A stretch of DNA of 64,000 nt. It comes from Galeopsis tetrahit (lineage: Eukaryota; Streptophyta; Magnoliopsida; Lamiales; Lamiaceae). Positions 45,063-57,240 of this stretch are shown here, piece after piece (the first letter of the stretch is position 1; each line of letters opens with the position of its first letter). The stretch spans positions 22,906,001 through 22,970,000 of the forward strand of contig OY776120.1 of assembly GCA_963675135.1 (NCBI GenBank), written 5' to 3'. Below the pieces are notes generated by a model that saw only the letters and a program-made list of their open reading frames with translations, had not been told where the DNA came from and did not search any database. A program made the translations under genes and the position numbers.

Positions 45063-46113
45063 TTTTGCACATGTACATTATGTATTAATAGCATCATTTT
45101 TACCTCGAAGTGTGTAATGTTTGTTGTTTGTGTGCAATTTGTATTATGCATGTACAATGTTTGTATCAAATGTGAATTGTTAAATACACAAATAATTTTA
45201 TGCAATATTAAGAAATTTAAATTTTGTAAAATATTCTGTAAAAAAATGTTTATAATATTATTGAATACACAAATAATTATGTACAATATGAAATAATATT
45301 TTAAATTATGTAAAGATAGAAACCTAAATAAATGAAAATAATTTTCAGTGTACAGAAGCCATGAAGTATATATGTGATAAATTATAGAGTGCCTAAAGAT
45401 GAAGAACGAACTCTATGATTTTTCAAGATTTTATAATTCATTACACGAAAAAGAAAATTATTTTATAATTTATTCAATTATTTAATCTCTCGATATAGTT
45501 GTATTTAATTAAGAGTCCATTGACAGAAATGTACAATATTAGTAAATTTTAACTTTCTTCACCCATCAGTACACTGCTTAAGAAAAGTAAAAAAAAAAAA
45601 AAAAGCAATATGTAGTCTACACTATTATATCTCGGCCCCACGTGAAAGAAAAGCAAAATGAGGGCACAATAATAATTTTGAGTGTGAATTTGTAGTATTA
45701 TGAGGGTCCTCGATGTAATTTTAAGTAATTCCCAAAAATGAAAAATAAGATTACATTTGATTTTGGTGAACACTTTTCTAATTTTACGACTACAATTATA
45801 ACACTTTGGTTTAGTTTTTAGCAATTTTGGTGAATACAACCTTTTTTTAATCCATGTTTATGAACATTGGTAAAGAGTTTTTGTTGACCATAGAAAAATT
45901 CAATATATGAAACTTGTAAAATAATAACCATTCTCCCTTTCTAATAATTCTTTATCATTCGTAAAAAAATGTCTAACAAACTAAAAAAAAAAAAAAGGGC
46001 AAGACTTAATAAGTTAGGAGACCGAATGAGAATGGTCAAGACTTTTCTTTTTTGATTAAGAATGGTCAAGACTTAATAAAAAAAAAAGCAACAAAGTTTC
46101 CTCACGTGATATA
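45063..46113. other. AT-rich intergenic DNA
   Basis: No gene or repeat that I can define. Short ORFs here have low-complexity composition and no conserved motif. Confidence 0.6.
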
Positions 46114-46115
46114 TA

Positions 46116-46353
46116 CTCCCTCCGTTCCAGGGAAAGCTCCCCATGAGCTCCAAACACGAATGTTAAGAAATACTAATATAACAAGTAAATGTATTAGAGA
46201 TGATGTGATGGAGAAAAAAAATAATATAATGAATTGTGTGAGAGAATATTTACCAAATAAATTTACTTGTTATATTAGTATTTCTTATTATATTAGTATT
46301 TCTTAACATTCGTGTCTGAAGCTCATGGGGAGCTTTCCCTGGGACAGAGGGAG
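46116..46353. mobile_element. Stowaway MITE, 238 bp, with very long inverted arms
   Basis: The ends CTCCCTCCGTTCCAGGGAAA and TTTCCCTGGGACAGAGGGAG lie inside a TA duplication (46114-46115 and 46354-46355). Pairing continues for some 75 bp (GCTCCCCATGAGCT, AATGTTAAGAAATACTAATA), so almost the whole element is a hairpin. Confidence 0.92.
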
Positions 46354-46355
46354 TA

Positions 46356-46969
46356 CTAATTTTTAACTCTAAAAAAATGATTCAAAAAATGTCGAATTTT
46401 AGTAGATCGACCGGTAACCTGACCCATTCTCAGAATCTCAGCCCTAAGAGCATCTCTAATGCTAGGAAGCAATCCGAATTCATACCCCTTCCCAAAATAT
46501 GAGGAAGGTAGAATTGTGGGATGGTTGATGTTGCAAAGAAAGGGAATAGGGGAAGTAGACGTGCTTGCTAGGAAGTATGGGTTTTGGGGCGTGAGTTTCA
46601 TGAGGAAAGAGACAAAAATATTAGTGGTGCGTGAGAAATACACTCACACACTCACGCGAAGTTTGGAAATTAATGGCTGTTGTGGGTCCCCCACTATGTT
46701 AAAATATGGTCGTTGCCATTTTACTACATTTATCTTGTATCTTTTTTATTGTTGATTAAAAATTTAACTATTTTAGTTTACTCTTTTTTTTTTCCTTTTT
46801 TTTATAAGGGTTTAGTAAATAAATCTTGTAAAAAAAATGTCAGGCTGTTGTATTCAAAAAATATTTTGTAACAGTAAAAAAATAACGTTTCATTTTTAAC
46901 TCCCATAAATAGGAGTGCTAATTTTAATTATTTTTATCTTCATCTATATTTCTCAATTCTTCTCTCAAA
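46356..46969. other. Intergenic DNA before the Harbinger-type ORF
   Basis: GAGCATCTCTAATGC near 46448 looks like a MITE or Harbinger end and may mark the left edge of the element that carried the next ORF. The right partner was not found. Confidence 0.35.
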
Positions 46970-48105
46970 ATGGATCACAATGCTTGGATAAATTTTTAGA
47001 ATTCTACTAGTTTTGGAGGAAATGCATCTTTTCAAAACTCCAATATTCATACACAAAATTTCGACAATCGTCCTTAAAGTTCTAATATTCGTCCTGAAAA
47101 TTTAATCACCTAAAATTTTCCAAATAACATAAATTTTTCTATGAGCTCTTCTGGGGCTCCATTTTATCACTATCATTCCATGTCTCTCCCTCCTCCATAC
47201 TCATCGAGAAGGACCAGCACTGGCGGAACGAGCACCGACGGAGAAGGCGGAACACCATCTTTCGGGAGATCATTTCAATTCCAAGCACAGTTTTCTCCTC
47301 CGGAAGTGGGTGGCATTAACATTGACGATGTGTCGAAATCTAATGAGAAGTTGCCGACAACATACACTGATGAAGAGAATGAATTGCTAACAGAGTGTTG
47401 GATCAATATTAGCACAGATTCAGTGATTGGAAATGATCAGAAGCTAGAGAAAATGTGGCAGAGAATTGCTATTGAGTATAACAAAAATCGTCCCGCAAAT
47501 AAACCTGAGAGGTCAGCAACATTGTTTAAAACAAAATTTTATGTCATTCACAAGCAAGTAAAATGGTTTTTTTTTTGCAATCTATAGTCAACTGTTGGAC
47601 GTGTGGCCGAGCGGGAGCAGTGATGCAAATATCTACGAAAAGGCACAAAAAGTTTTCAAGAATGAGCACCTTAAGCACAATTTTAAATTCATGGTTGTTG
47701 GCTACAGTTGAAGAGATGTCCCAAGTTCGAAAAGTGTGATAAATATATTCGTCCATCAAAGAAGATGAAGACCAATGAGTTCTGCGGATACTCCTCTTCC
47801 AATGTAGGTACGAGTGAAAACGAGATGTTAGTGCTCAACGTACTCGTCTAATTGGACAGAAGAAAGCAAAGAAAAAAGTTAGGGGAAAAGTTAAGGAAAA
47901 AGCCGAAGAATGGAATAAGAGGATGTGTGAAGTAGAAGACACAACAATGAATAAAGTTACTAAAAACACAGAGGCATTGGAAGGAAAAACGCAAAAGGGT
48001 GAGTGGAAAGTCCTCATGGCAAATACCACAAACATGACACCAGAACAACTTCAATTACACAACTTATATTGTGATAAAATTAGGAAGAAGTGGACCACCG
48101 AGTAA
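46970..48105 (+). pseudogene. Decayed Harbinger-type Myb/SANT-like ORF
   Basis: Starting at ATG 46970 (MDHNAWINF), the frame has early stops and becomes open from 47141 to 47587 (148 codons). YTDEENELLTECWINISTDS begins a trihelix/Myb-like DNA-binding domain (GNDQKLEKMWQRIAIEYN, KPERSATLFKTKF) found in PIF/Harbinger ORF1-type proteins and in plant proteins often mislabelled as glutathione S-transferase T3-like. After a frameshift near 47570 the rest can be followed in pieces: KCDKYIRPSKKMK-like text, a Lys/Glu-rich stretch, and an end at 48105 (QLQLHNLYCDKIRKKW). Several stops and shifts make it a pseudogene. Confidence 0.7.
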
Positions 48106-48469
48106 TTGTCTATGTTTATTTTTACTTATGAATTGTTTGTATTGGTTATCTTGTAGTTTATTTGATATTGTTTTTTTACTTATGTTATTTGTTTAAGTAT
48201 ATGTTATGTAATTTTCTAATTAAACACTGGAATGGTTATCAACTATTTAATTTTCTAGTATATGTTTGTTTAAGTATATGCATACGGACAAAAAATATCT
48301 CTAAATAATTTTAATTTGTAAATAATAAATCATTTATTTTTGCATAATTTAAACATTATATTTATTTTTGTATAATTTAAACATTATATTTAATATTTAA
48401 ATGTAATATTTAATTAAATAAGTTAAATTATAAATCAAATAAATAATAAATAAGGATGATGAAAATAAA
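48106..48469. other. AT-rich intergenic DNA
   Basis: No gene. The AAACATTATATTTA-type block near 48350 is duplicated in tandem. Confidence 0.5.
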
Positions 48470-48471
48470 TA

Positions 48472-49526
48472 CTTCCTCCGTCCATGAAATGTAGTCCCAT
48501 TTGCCTCATATTAGTCCCATACACTTTATGAAAACCATCACCCCTCAACCATCACTTAATTACTCAATTTGCCATCAACTTTATTCACAAACAATCACTT
48601 TATTCACAATGGACCCCACAATACACTTACTTTATCTACATTTTTCTTAAAACTTGTATCCACCCCTCAGGCCATCTCCAGCCATAAACTCTCAAATGAA
48701 AATCTCTAAACTCTAAAATACAATTTTTCGTACTCTATTTTAAAAACCTTCGATTCTCCAACCATAAAACTCTATATCTTACTCTATTTATTATTTTATT
48801 CATTTTCAATATATTACTATCATTAAATTATATATTTATCTTCATATTTAAATTATTTTATACAATTAAATATTAATTAGTAAATTAAATTATAAATTAA
48901 ATATTATTGATTTTATCATAAAAATAAAATGTAAATAAATTTGTAATTTTTAAATATTGTTTTTATTTAAATATAAAATTACGAAACACATAATGACGTA
49001 AAACGATACATGTGAGTATAATCTAATATAACACAATTACGTTTAAAAAAGACTAAATTAATTTGACCCGTTTTTTAGCGGAACTTCTCCATCTGGATCC
49101 AACATTCCGCTGTACTAGTGTATCGTTTTTATTTATATTTGTATTTCTTTTCAATTTGTGTTCACTTATTTTAATATGCCGGTGTTATATATAACTAGGT
49201 AATGCATGTATGTCCGTTTAATATGTAATGTATTTCATATTTAATATATAATATATGTTTTATTGTATTTTACGTTATTTTTTTGTTGGTAATAATAATA
49301 CACACACAAAAAAAAAATATATATTATAGATTAGTATAACAATAGAAGTGTAATTATATTTAACAAATTATTAATATAGAATTGTAATACAAAATTGTAA
49401 ATATTAATAAAATAATAGATATAAAATATAGAGTTTTGAATAGAGTACGGTTGGAGAGAACGAAACTCTATTTATGAAGTTAATTGAGATGGTCTCATGA
49501 GATTTACATTTGGTGGATGGAGGGGG
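48472..49526. mobile_element. Stowaway MITE, split by an 825-bp insertion
   Basis: The left end CTTCCTCCGTCCATGAAATG matches the reverse complement of the right end (CCCCCTCCATCCACCAAATG), with TA on both sides (48470-48471 and 49527-49528). Without the insertion at 48670-49494 it is about 227 bp, a normal size. Confidence 0.75.
48670..49494. mobile_element. Non-autonomous element nested in the Stowaway MITE
   Basis: The ends GGCCATCTC and GAGATGGTC are short inverted repeats, flanked by TCA on both sides (48667-48669 and 49495-49497). More distant blocks also pair (AACTCTATTT/GAAACTCTATTT regions). No ORF. The 3-bp duplication suggests a PIF/Harbinger relative. Confidence 0.65.
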
Positions 49527-49528
49527 TA

Positions 49529-49970
49529 TAATTTAATAGTGTGGGATCATAAATAGTTATTTTTAGGGAAAGAAGGAGTATTTTAAAAGAAGGGGTATGA
49601 AACTTTTGTGGTGACACATTTGTTGCATATATATATATACGTGGCAAATTTAAACTTTTGAGATGCAACAAAGTTTCCGCACGTGACATGCACCTGCGTG
49701 CTCCAAAAGTGTGAGCAGTAGTTGGGCCGGATCGGGCCAGATTCCTTTCTTGTTTGAGCCTGCAAGCCCGATTTAAAATTATTAGTATGAAATTGCAATA
49801 AAATTGGACAAGAAAAAACACAAATTTTCTGCAAACAAATCTCCTCCAGTGTACGAATGCTTAAAGAGAATACCAAAATCAAGTGCGCCATTGTTTCAAC
49901 TCGTGAATTCAATTAACTTGCGTTGTTTTGTGTACCTCCACTCACTCCCAAAAAGCTGAAGAAGGAGAGG
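49529..49970 (+). promoter_or_regulatory. Upstream region of EXO84C
   Basis: No TATA box stands out. The last 50 bases before the ATG are purine-rich (GAAGAAGGAGAGG), as in many plant 5' UTRs. Confidence 0.4.
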
Positions 49971-52900
49971 ATGAAAATGGTGGAAAGCAGTGAAGAAGAA
50001 GATGATTTCCCCTCCATGGAAAGCGTCACTCCTCAGTCCAAGATCGACACCGTCTATCAGTCCAAGACTGAAAAGGTAAAATCAATTTAAAAAATAGTGA
50101 TTTAAGAATTTGCTCTATTCTTCCTAAATCTTCTAAAATTGAAGTTACTATTGATATATGAAGAAAAAAGGGAGAAGATGATATTAAGAATGGAAGTTCT
50201 TGCTTCGCACCTGGAATTCTTAGTTAATGTCACAGCGAAAAGATAATTCTGGCTGTAAATTGTTCATCTAACAATGTGCTTAACCTAACTGTTTTCAGGT
50301 TTCCTTTTGCTCAATTGATTGTAAATTTGTTAAGAAATGCTCTCTGTCTGGTCAATTTATAGTGGGAATGTGTTGTTTTTTCTCCCAGTCTCTAGGGTGG
50401 AGGTAGATAGATTCTTTCTATATACAGTTAGCTTTGAAGATTTTCTGAATACGATCCATTGAAACTAAGAACATAGCAAAATCTTGTAATTTTATGCAGA
50501 ATTTATATGTTAAATTTTTGGTCCGAGTTTTGACTTTCAGTTTGTCTCATTGTTCTCATTAACACTTTGCAATTTAAATTGCTGCAGGGAATTAGAAAAA
50601 TCTGTTTTGAGCTTTTGGACCTGAAAGATGCAGTTGAGAACTTGTGTAGTAACACACGCACAAAATATTTGGCTTTCTTGAGGTGAGAGGAAAGCCCTCA
50701 ATAATTTGCTTGAAAACTCATAATACTAAGTGAAATTTGTTGACTGATGGTGCATGCACTCTAGATTTCTTATATGCCTAATATTGTATATCCTCCACTC
50801 TATAATAATAAATCGGGGACAACGTGCGTATACAATATTAGAATATGTGTGAAATTAAAATATATGATCTTTGTTATTTGGCTAGAAGAAACACAAGCTT
50901 TTTGACCTTAACTTTTGCTAAAGATATCTGAACTTAATATATGATCCGTGTTTTGCGCTATTGTGTATTTAATGTGAGATTATTCCCTTTAATACGGTAA
51001 TACCGTTCCCTCTACATAGAGGTTGGCCATATTGGAATTATATCATCATATCACGCATGTTCTTTTTTACCTGAGGTGGTTACTTATATTTAAATACACC
51101 TAATTATATCACCTCATAGTTATTATTTTGCAATTACTCTGCATCTGGTGGTCATCAATTCTGTAATTTTCCTTTGCACTTCGCCTAATGCAATAGCGTT
51201 TACTTCACTATATATGTCTTTCTATACATTGTTTTTTCATAACTGTAGGTTGTCCGATGAAGTGGTTGAAATGAAGCATGAGTTAAATGATCTGCAAAAG
51301 CATATCTCTGCGCAGGGGATCCTTGTACAAGATCTTATGAGTGGTGTATCTCATGAATTGGAAGAATGGAGCCGGGCTGGCGGAGATGCCCTGGACCCTG
51401 ATGATAACCCACAAACTCATGAATTTGATAATATATTCTCAACTGAAGTGGATGATCGAAGAATGCAATTTTTGGAGCATGTTGATGTTCTTCTTGCAGA
51501 ACATAAAATAGACGAAGCAATAGATGCAATTGATGTTGAAGAGAGAAATTATCCAGGGCTGAAAGGAGCAGGGGATAGTACAAATGATGAAGGATCGTCT
51601 TTTAAGTCATCTCTACTTAAGAGAAAAACAATGCTTGAGAATCAGCTCATTGAGATTAGTCAACAACCATCAGTCAGTATTGTAGAGTTGAAGAAGATTT
51701 TATCTAGTTTACGAAAGCTTGGGAAAGATTCCTTGGCACATCAGATATTTTTAAAATCTTATGGATCTCGCCTCCAAAGAAGCATAGACAACTTTCTGGC
51801 TCTATGTCCTTGTTATCCTGAAACGTATTCAGCTACACTGTCGAACCTTGTCTTTTCTATGATTTCATTAGCAACTAAAGAATCTGGCCCGATGTTTGGT
51901 GACAATCCTGTTTATAGTAATAAAATTGTTCAATGGGCAGAATGGGAAATAGAATCTCTGGTTCGATTGGTCAAGGATAATGCACCACCTTCTGAGACAT
52001 CTTCTGCTTTACGTGCAGCTAGCGTATTTGTTCAGGCTAGTCTTAACCACAGCTCCGCATTGGAAACACAGGATCTGAAGCTAACAAAGTTGCTTCTTGT
52101 GCTTTTACAACCATACGTTGAAGAAGTACTTGAACTAAATTTTCGACGTGCTAGAAAAGTTGTTATTAATTTGGTTGGAAGTGATGAGACCATGCCTTTA
52201 TCACCTCGTTTAGCATCTCCACTTTCCACATTTTCACCTTCATCTGATCGTATGCTTGTTGATTGCGGAATGAGATTCATCTTTACTGTCAAGGTAAGTT
52301 GAATGACTACGAATAACATTTTGCATTTTCAACTATTGTAAGTTGAATTTTGTTTATATTCTTAGAGCAACAAATCAATAATTTGGCTAGTCAATGACGT
52401 AGTCTAATTGAGTACAATGATTGTTGTGCAAATTGCAAACATAGAAACCAATGACCTTCTTCATGGACTAATGGCCCCTTGGCACCTTGTATATATTATA
52501 GTTACAAAAGTCTGTACTCGTTGCATCTATTTTTGCATAATACAGTTGATAAGCACAGCTTCTTATATGCAAAATTCTTGAGATCTGACTGAGCCATTTA
52601 CTTTGTGTTTCCAGGAGATAGTTGAGCAACTAACTCGCTTGGCCATCCTGCATTTTGGAGGGAACATATTGACAAGAATCTCACAGCTTTTCGATACATA
52701 CGTCCAAGTCTTGATAAAATCTTTAACTGGCCCCACTGAAGATGACAATTTGACAGAGCTAAAGGAGCCTGTACCTTTCAAAGCTGAGACTGATTCTCAG
52801 CAGCTTGCTTTATTAGGAACTGCCTTTACTATTGCTGAAGAATTATTACCTATGGTTGTGTCGCGAATTTGGAATGTGTTGAATGAAAGCAAAGAAGCTG

Positions 52901-55415
52901 GGAATGGGGTAGCAGATAACTTATTGCCATCTACTAACAGTACTACTGATCCTAAAGAATGGAGACGTCAGCTTCAGCATTCTCTTGACAAACTTAGAGA
53001 TCATTTCTGTCGACAATATGTTTTAACTTTCATATATTCAAGAGATGGAGAGGCAAGGTTGGAAGCACAAATATATTTGGGTGGAGAAGAACAAGATTTG
53101 ATCTGGGACTCTGATCCACTCCCTTCATTACCATTCCAGGTTTTTTTTTTATCCTCATTTGAAGATTTGGTAGCCCTGAATACTTGATGTATATACTGAT
53201 GCTCCATGTTATGCATTTGTCGTCATGTGATGTGCTCTATGAATGTGTACGAGTCCTACGATTCTCTACATACATAAATCTATGACATGAAGTGTTGAAG
53301 AATGTGACTTCTTGTGACTAAGTGCCGGTTTGGCTAAGCTTACTTTAAACATCTTACAATTTTTTTTGTTTTTAAGTCTCGTTATCTGGACCAAGGACTG
53401 ACTAATCCGGGGGACCAATCCTACTGTCCTAGGGGGGCCCGTTTAAAGCCCAAGCTAAGCTCTGTGTAGAATGACCCCTTAGAAATTGTTTGCACCTTAG
53501 GGGTTTCGAACCTGAGACCTAGAGAGGAGCACACTCCTAAGTCTCAACCTTACACCACTAGGCCAACTCCTTGGGGTTTATCTTATAAGTTTTTAAAAAG
53601 TGTGGCTGATAAAATTTTAAGTTCTTTGATAATTTGAGAGAATTGTTTATTTTATTTTAATACAAATAATTATCAAAGAACTTGGAGAGTGGGGGTGGGT
53701 GAGCCGTGAGTGTGGACGGGTTGTGGGTGGGGTTGATTTTTGTTTCTTAAAATTAATTTTTTAAAAAATCTATTATATAAGTATAGCTTAAAACATTTTA
53801 GAAAAATAAGCTGGTGTGTTGGTACTTTTTTTTTTTGGATCCTATAAGCTGTTGTAAATCCTTTTTATCACACTTTTAGAGAGCTTATAAGCTCCTAAAC
53901 ATCTTATATACTGTTTCAAGGAGCTCATAAGTTCAGCCAAATTTGAAATGGGCCTCTTAAGGGGTCGTTTATATACAGTGAGCTGTTTGACTTTTCAAGC
54001 TTCTGCTATGCTGGTTGCACAAGTGTTTGATTTTCCTCTTGCCTATTTTCTTAAGGAGATTCATTTGAATGTTCAATTTCACTAGTTTTGTACATGTGAT
54101 TATCCATTCTGTCTACACTGAGGCTTGTGTAGTAACTAGTACATTTATCTATTGGTTAGTTTGATAGTCAATCTTTTTGTGCAGGCATTATTTGGGAAGT
54201 TGCAGCAACTAGCTACTGTAGCTGGAGATGTTCTCTTGGGAAAAGATAAAATTCAGAAGGTTTTACTGGCGAGGTTAACAGAAACGGTGGTGATGTGGTT
54301 GTCCGACGAGGAGGAATTTTGGGGTATTCTGGAACACGATAAAGCTCCTCTTCGCCCAATTGGATTACAACAGGTTCTCATAGCCTCAAATGTTTTTCGA
54401 CTAATTTATTAAATTTTATCGTCATAATTTTTATGCTAAACATCAAAAACTCATGGAGAAAGCCTGAAATTTGTGCGGCACAAACACCAGTGTTAAGATC
54501 AAGATATTTTTTTTATCATCCTTTTAAAAGAAATAGTTTTACATGCTTTTCATGTTTGAAACTCGAAGATGAAAAGGGGACAATAATAACATGATTAAAC
54601 TTGTATACATGTGCGCTGTGCAACTCAAGCATATTTTTAAATGGTATTGGTTGTTTTACTAAAAAGTACTCCCTCCATTCTTTTCAATCCTATTATTCCT
54701 TGAATATTGGTGCACATTGACTACTTATTAGGGGCATGGTTGGAAGAAAAATGGCATTTGCATTAGTATTAGTAGAGTGACGGATAAAAAGTTACATAAT
54801 TTTGGATAAATGGGACATAAAAAGAAATGGAGGGAGTATTAGTTTGTTAGTTTTAGTTTTTCACTGAAAAGCAATGTCCAACCTGGGAATTATTCCTTCC
54901 TCATATATTTATATTATCTATATTCGTATCCAACGTCTCTCATTTTTGGAAATATCTGTAAAACAGTTAATGCTTGATATGCACTTCACGGTTGAAATTG
55001 CTCGGTTTGCTGGCTATCCATCGAGGCATCTGCATAAAATATCATCGGATATAATTGCTCGTGCAGTGAAGGCATTCTCGGCTAAAGGAATAGATCCGCA
55101 AAGGTAATTGATGTGTTGCTCGATTATTTACGTTCTTCAACCAACAATCCTTTTTCTTCTTCTTTCAGTTCCCTCCCGGAGGATGGGTGGTTTGTGGAAA
55201 CTGCAAAAGGAGCAATAACGAAGCTACTGATAGGAGGGTCTGGTTCAGAATCAGAGATTGACGAGGATGATGAGCACATCATTATGGACGATGAGAACAT
55301 GTCAGATTCCGATGACTCCCCATCATCCCTGTCGTCTGTAGGAAGTGAAGAATCGTTTGCTTCTGCCCAAATGGAAGAATTGGAGAGCCCTGTCTTAACT
55401 GATTCTGAGAATTGA
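49971..55415 (+). CDS. EXO84C: Exocyst complex component EXO84C-like, 7 exons, 780 aa
   Basis: This is a subunit of the octameric exocyst, which tethers secretory vesicles to the plasma membrane. Exons: 49971-50075, 50588-50682, 51249-52293, 52615-53139, 54185-54373, 54967-55103, 55169-55415; the frame is continuous, 2343 nt. The start (MVESSEEEDDFPSMES, preceded by Met-Lys) and TEKGIRKICFELLDLKDAVEN are typical of the plant EXO84C branch. The N-terminal third is the Vps51/EXO84/COG1-type coiled segment (RLSDEVVEMKHELNDLQKHI). The middle and C-terminal parts form the helical EXO84/cullin-like rod (LLAEHKIDEAIDAIDVEER, FGGNILTRISQLFDTYV). The tail is acidic and Ser-rich. The second in-frame ATG at 49977 could also be used. 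Length agrees with plant homologs (about 770 aa). Introns 4 and 5 contain a SINE and a MITE. No damage seen. Confidence 0.93.
53360..53579 (-). mobile_element. tRNA-derived SINE in EXO84C intron 4
   Basis: On the minus strand the head has GTTGGCCTAGTGGTGTAAGG (A box) and GGTTCGAAACC (B box), then a unique body and an A-rich tail. The flanks ATCTTACAA (53351-53359) and ATCTTATAA (53580-53588) form a target duplication with one mismatch. It is 220 bp. A truncated relative lies at 44964-45062. Confidence 0.88.
54669..54836. mobile_element. Stowaway MITE in EXO84C intron 5, 168 bp
   Basis: The ends CTCCCTCCATTCTTTTCAAT and AAAAGAAATGGAGGGAG are flanked by TA (54667-54668 and 54837-54838). Confidence 0.9.
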
Positions 55416-55899
55416 TTATATCAGTGTGTAAATTCGTATGGATAGATCTATAATTTTTTGTAGCATTTGGTGATTGAAGTTACAATATTATTAAGATGAT
55501 TCCTGTGTACTTTATAAGGAGTGCTCTAGTGACGGTACATTTAGCAAAATTTAGCAGCAACCAGTGCCTCCACATAATCCAAGTAACACATTCTAGGATT
55601 TCGACACCAATATAGAAATGACAGAGGGGGCCTTCTAAGGACAGTCCAATGTCGCCTGGACTATCAACAGTCCAGTAATCTGAGCCATCAGATCTGAAAT
55701 CTAATGGCTTATATTTGATGACCTGCTACCTGTTGCATTTGGCGTCGCAGAATTCATCGCCTTGCATTGCACTTATTATCGTTTTTTGTCGCCCTATTAC
55801 ACTTTTAAATTAAATTTAATAATTTTAAATATATAATTATAAAATTACAAATTTATCCTCACATGATTAATAAAAAAATTAATTGATAATATATAATCT

Positions 55900-57240
55900 T
55901 TATTTTAATTCTCATATCATTAATAATCATAATAAACAATAAATTATCTTTTTTTATTTGAAGGAATTGAATTTTAAGTTAAATTATTAATTTAATTAAA
56001 TTTTTTATACAAATTTTTCTGTTTCGAGATCACAAAATTGTGCGCGGCTATGATTGTGCTATTGGTCGTCTATTCAGAATTCAGAAAACCAGTTGTTACA
56101 ATTTATGATCATGGAGTAATTGATATGTTTATGATCAGAAAATTAGCGAAGATAGTTTATATAATCTAACATAAAGAGATTCGTTTGGGTTTTTTAAAAT
56201 CAGGAGAAAACCTACAAAATTCCATTCTGATCCCAAACACGTTCCAAAAAAAAAACTCTCTGCACATCCGCTGCTCGATCCATTATGTAATTTATATTTT
56301 TTTTTTTTTTTTTTTTGTTCATTTTTAGTCGAATTATGCGTATTATTAGTATGTCTCAAAAGAAGTATTCTAAAAATTGTCGACTAGTTTTTTGATGTGA
56401 TATTGAGCATTCCTTTGATTGAACTTTTGATTTTTTTCTGTGTTAATACTCTGTTTTTTCTTTTCTGCACAATCACATTAACGCAGTATTCTCAAATCTC
56501 AATTGTTATTCATATAAAATTTGTATGATTTCTATATGGTTATTGATTTATGAGATTTATTTGAAATTTATGAATTTTATTTATGAATATAATAAGATTC
56601 TGACATTTATTAATTTTATTTTTAATGTATATTTTGTAGATATGTCTTTCTCAACATGAGAATGATGACACAACTTCATCTAATAATACCTAATACCTAA
56701 GATTGTTCATTCATTATAAAATTTCAGCATGTTTTATAATATTATAAAATTTCAGCATGTTTTATAATATTTTAGGGGGCTCGACATGAAGATGAGATTA
56801 TTTTGAAAAACTGATGTATTTTTTCGTTGTAATTGTTGAAAGAACATTCTGTTTTTTTTTTTTTTTGAACATTTGTTATTACTCACGCACAATTCAAGAA
56901 ATTGGCTGTTCAATTTGGTTATTTTCTTTGATAAAACAATTGGGCTGCCCACTTTTAATTAAATGCTAGCCCAAAACATTCTCCACTTTTAATTAAATGG
57001 GCTAACATTGTTGGCCCAAAAAGTCTCCACTTACTCGGTTTGCTCTCGATCACAGTTTTTTTTTTTTTTTTTGACGTAAAGGAGGGACAATGTCACAATG
57101 GGCAACGTAGGACTGTTAGTGCCCGTAAAAAATTCAAATAAATTTATAATATAGTTTAAGTTTAATTTGTCAATTAAAAAAATATTTGAAACATGTACTC
57201 CATAGTATAAATTTGTAAATTTGTTATTCATTTGAATCTA
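55900..57240. other. Interior of M1 not shared with M2
   Basis: AT-rich, with poly-T runs at about 56300 and 57056. It has no counterpart in M2, which is 1.1 kb shorter. I see no captured gene exon. GGGCTGCCCACTTTTAATTA and GGGCTAACATTGTTGG-like blocks repeat near 56940-57020. Confidence 0.5.

Noticed and set aside
45549..45839. Small minus-strand protein of 96 aa
   Set aside because: Low-complexity hydrophobic translation of a T/A-rich tract, with no family motif or gene structure.
47141..47587. Glutathione S-transferase gene
   Set aside because: The similarity would come from mislabelled database entries; the visible domain is a Myb/trihelix-like one with no GST fold motif.
49529..49580. 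A further Stowaway end (GAAGGAG followed by TA)
   Set aside because: No left partner; the better-paired right end of the Stowaway is at 49526.
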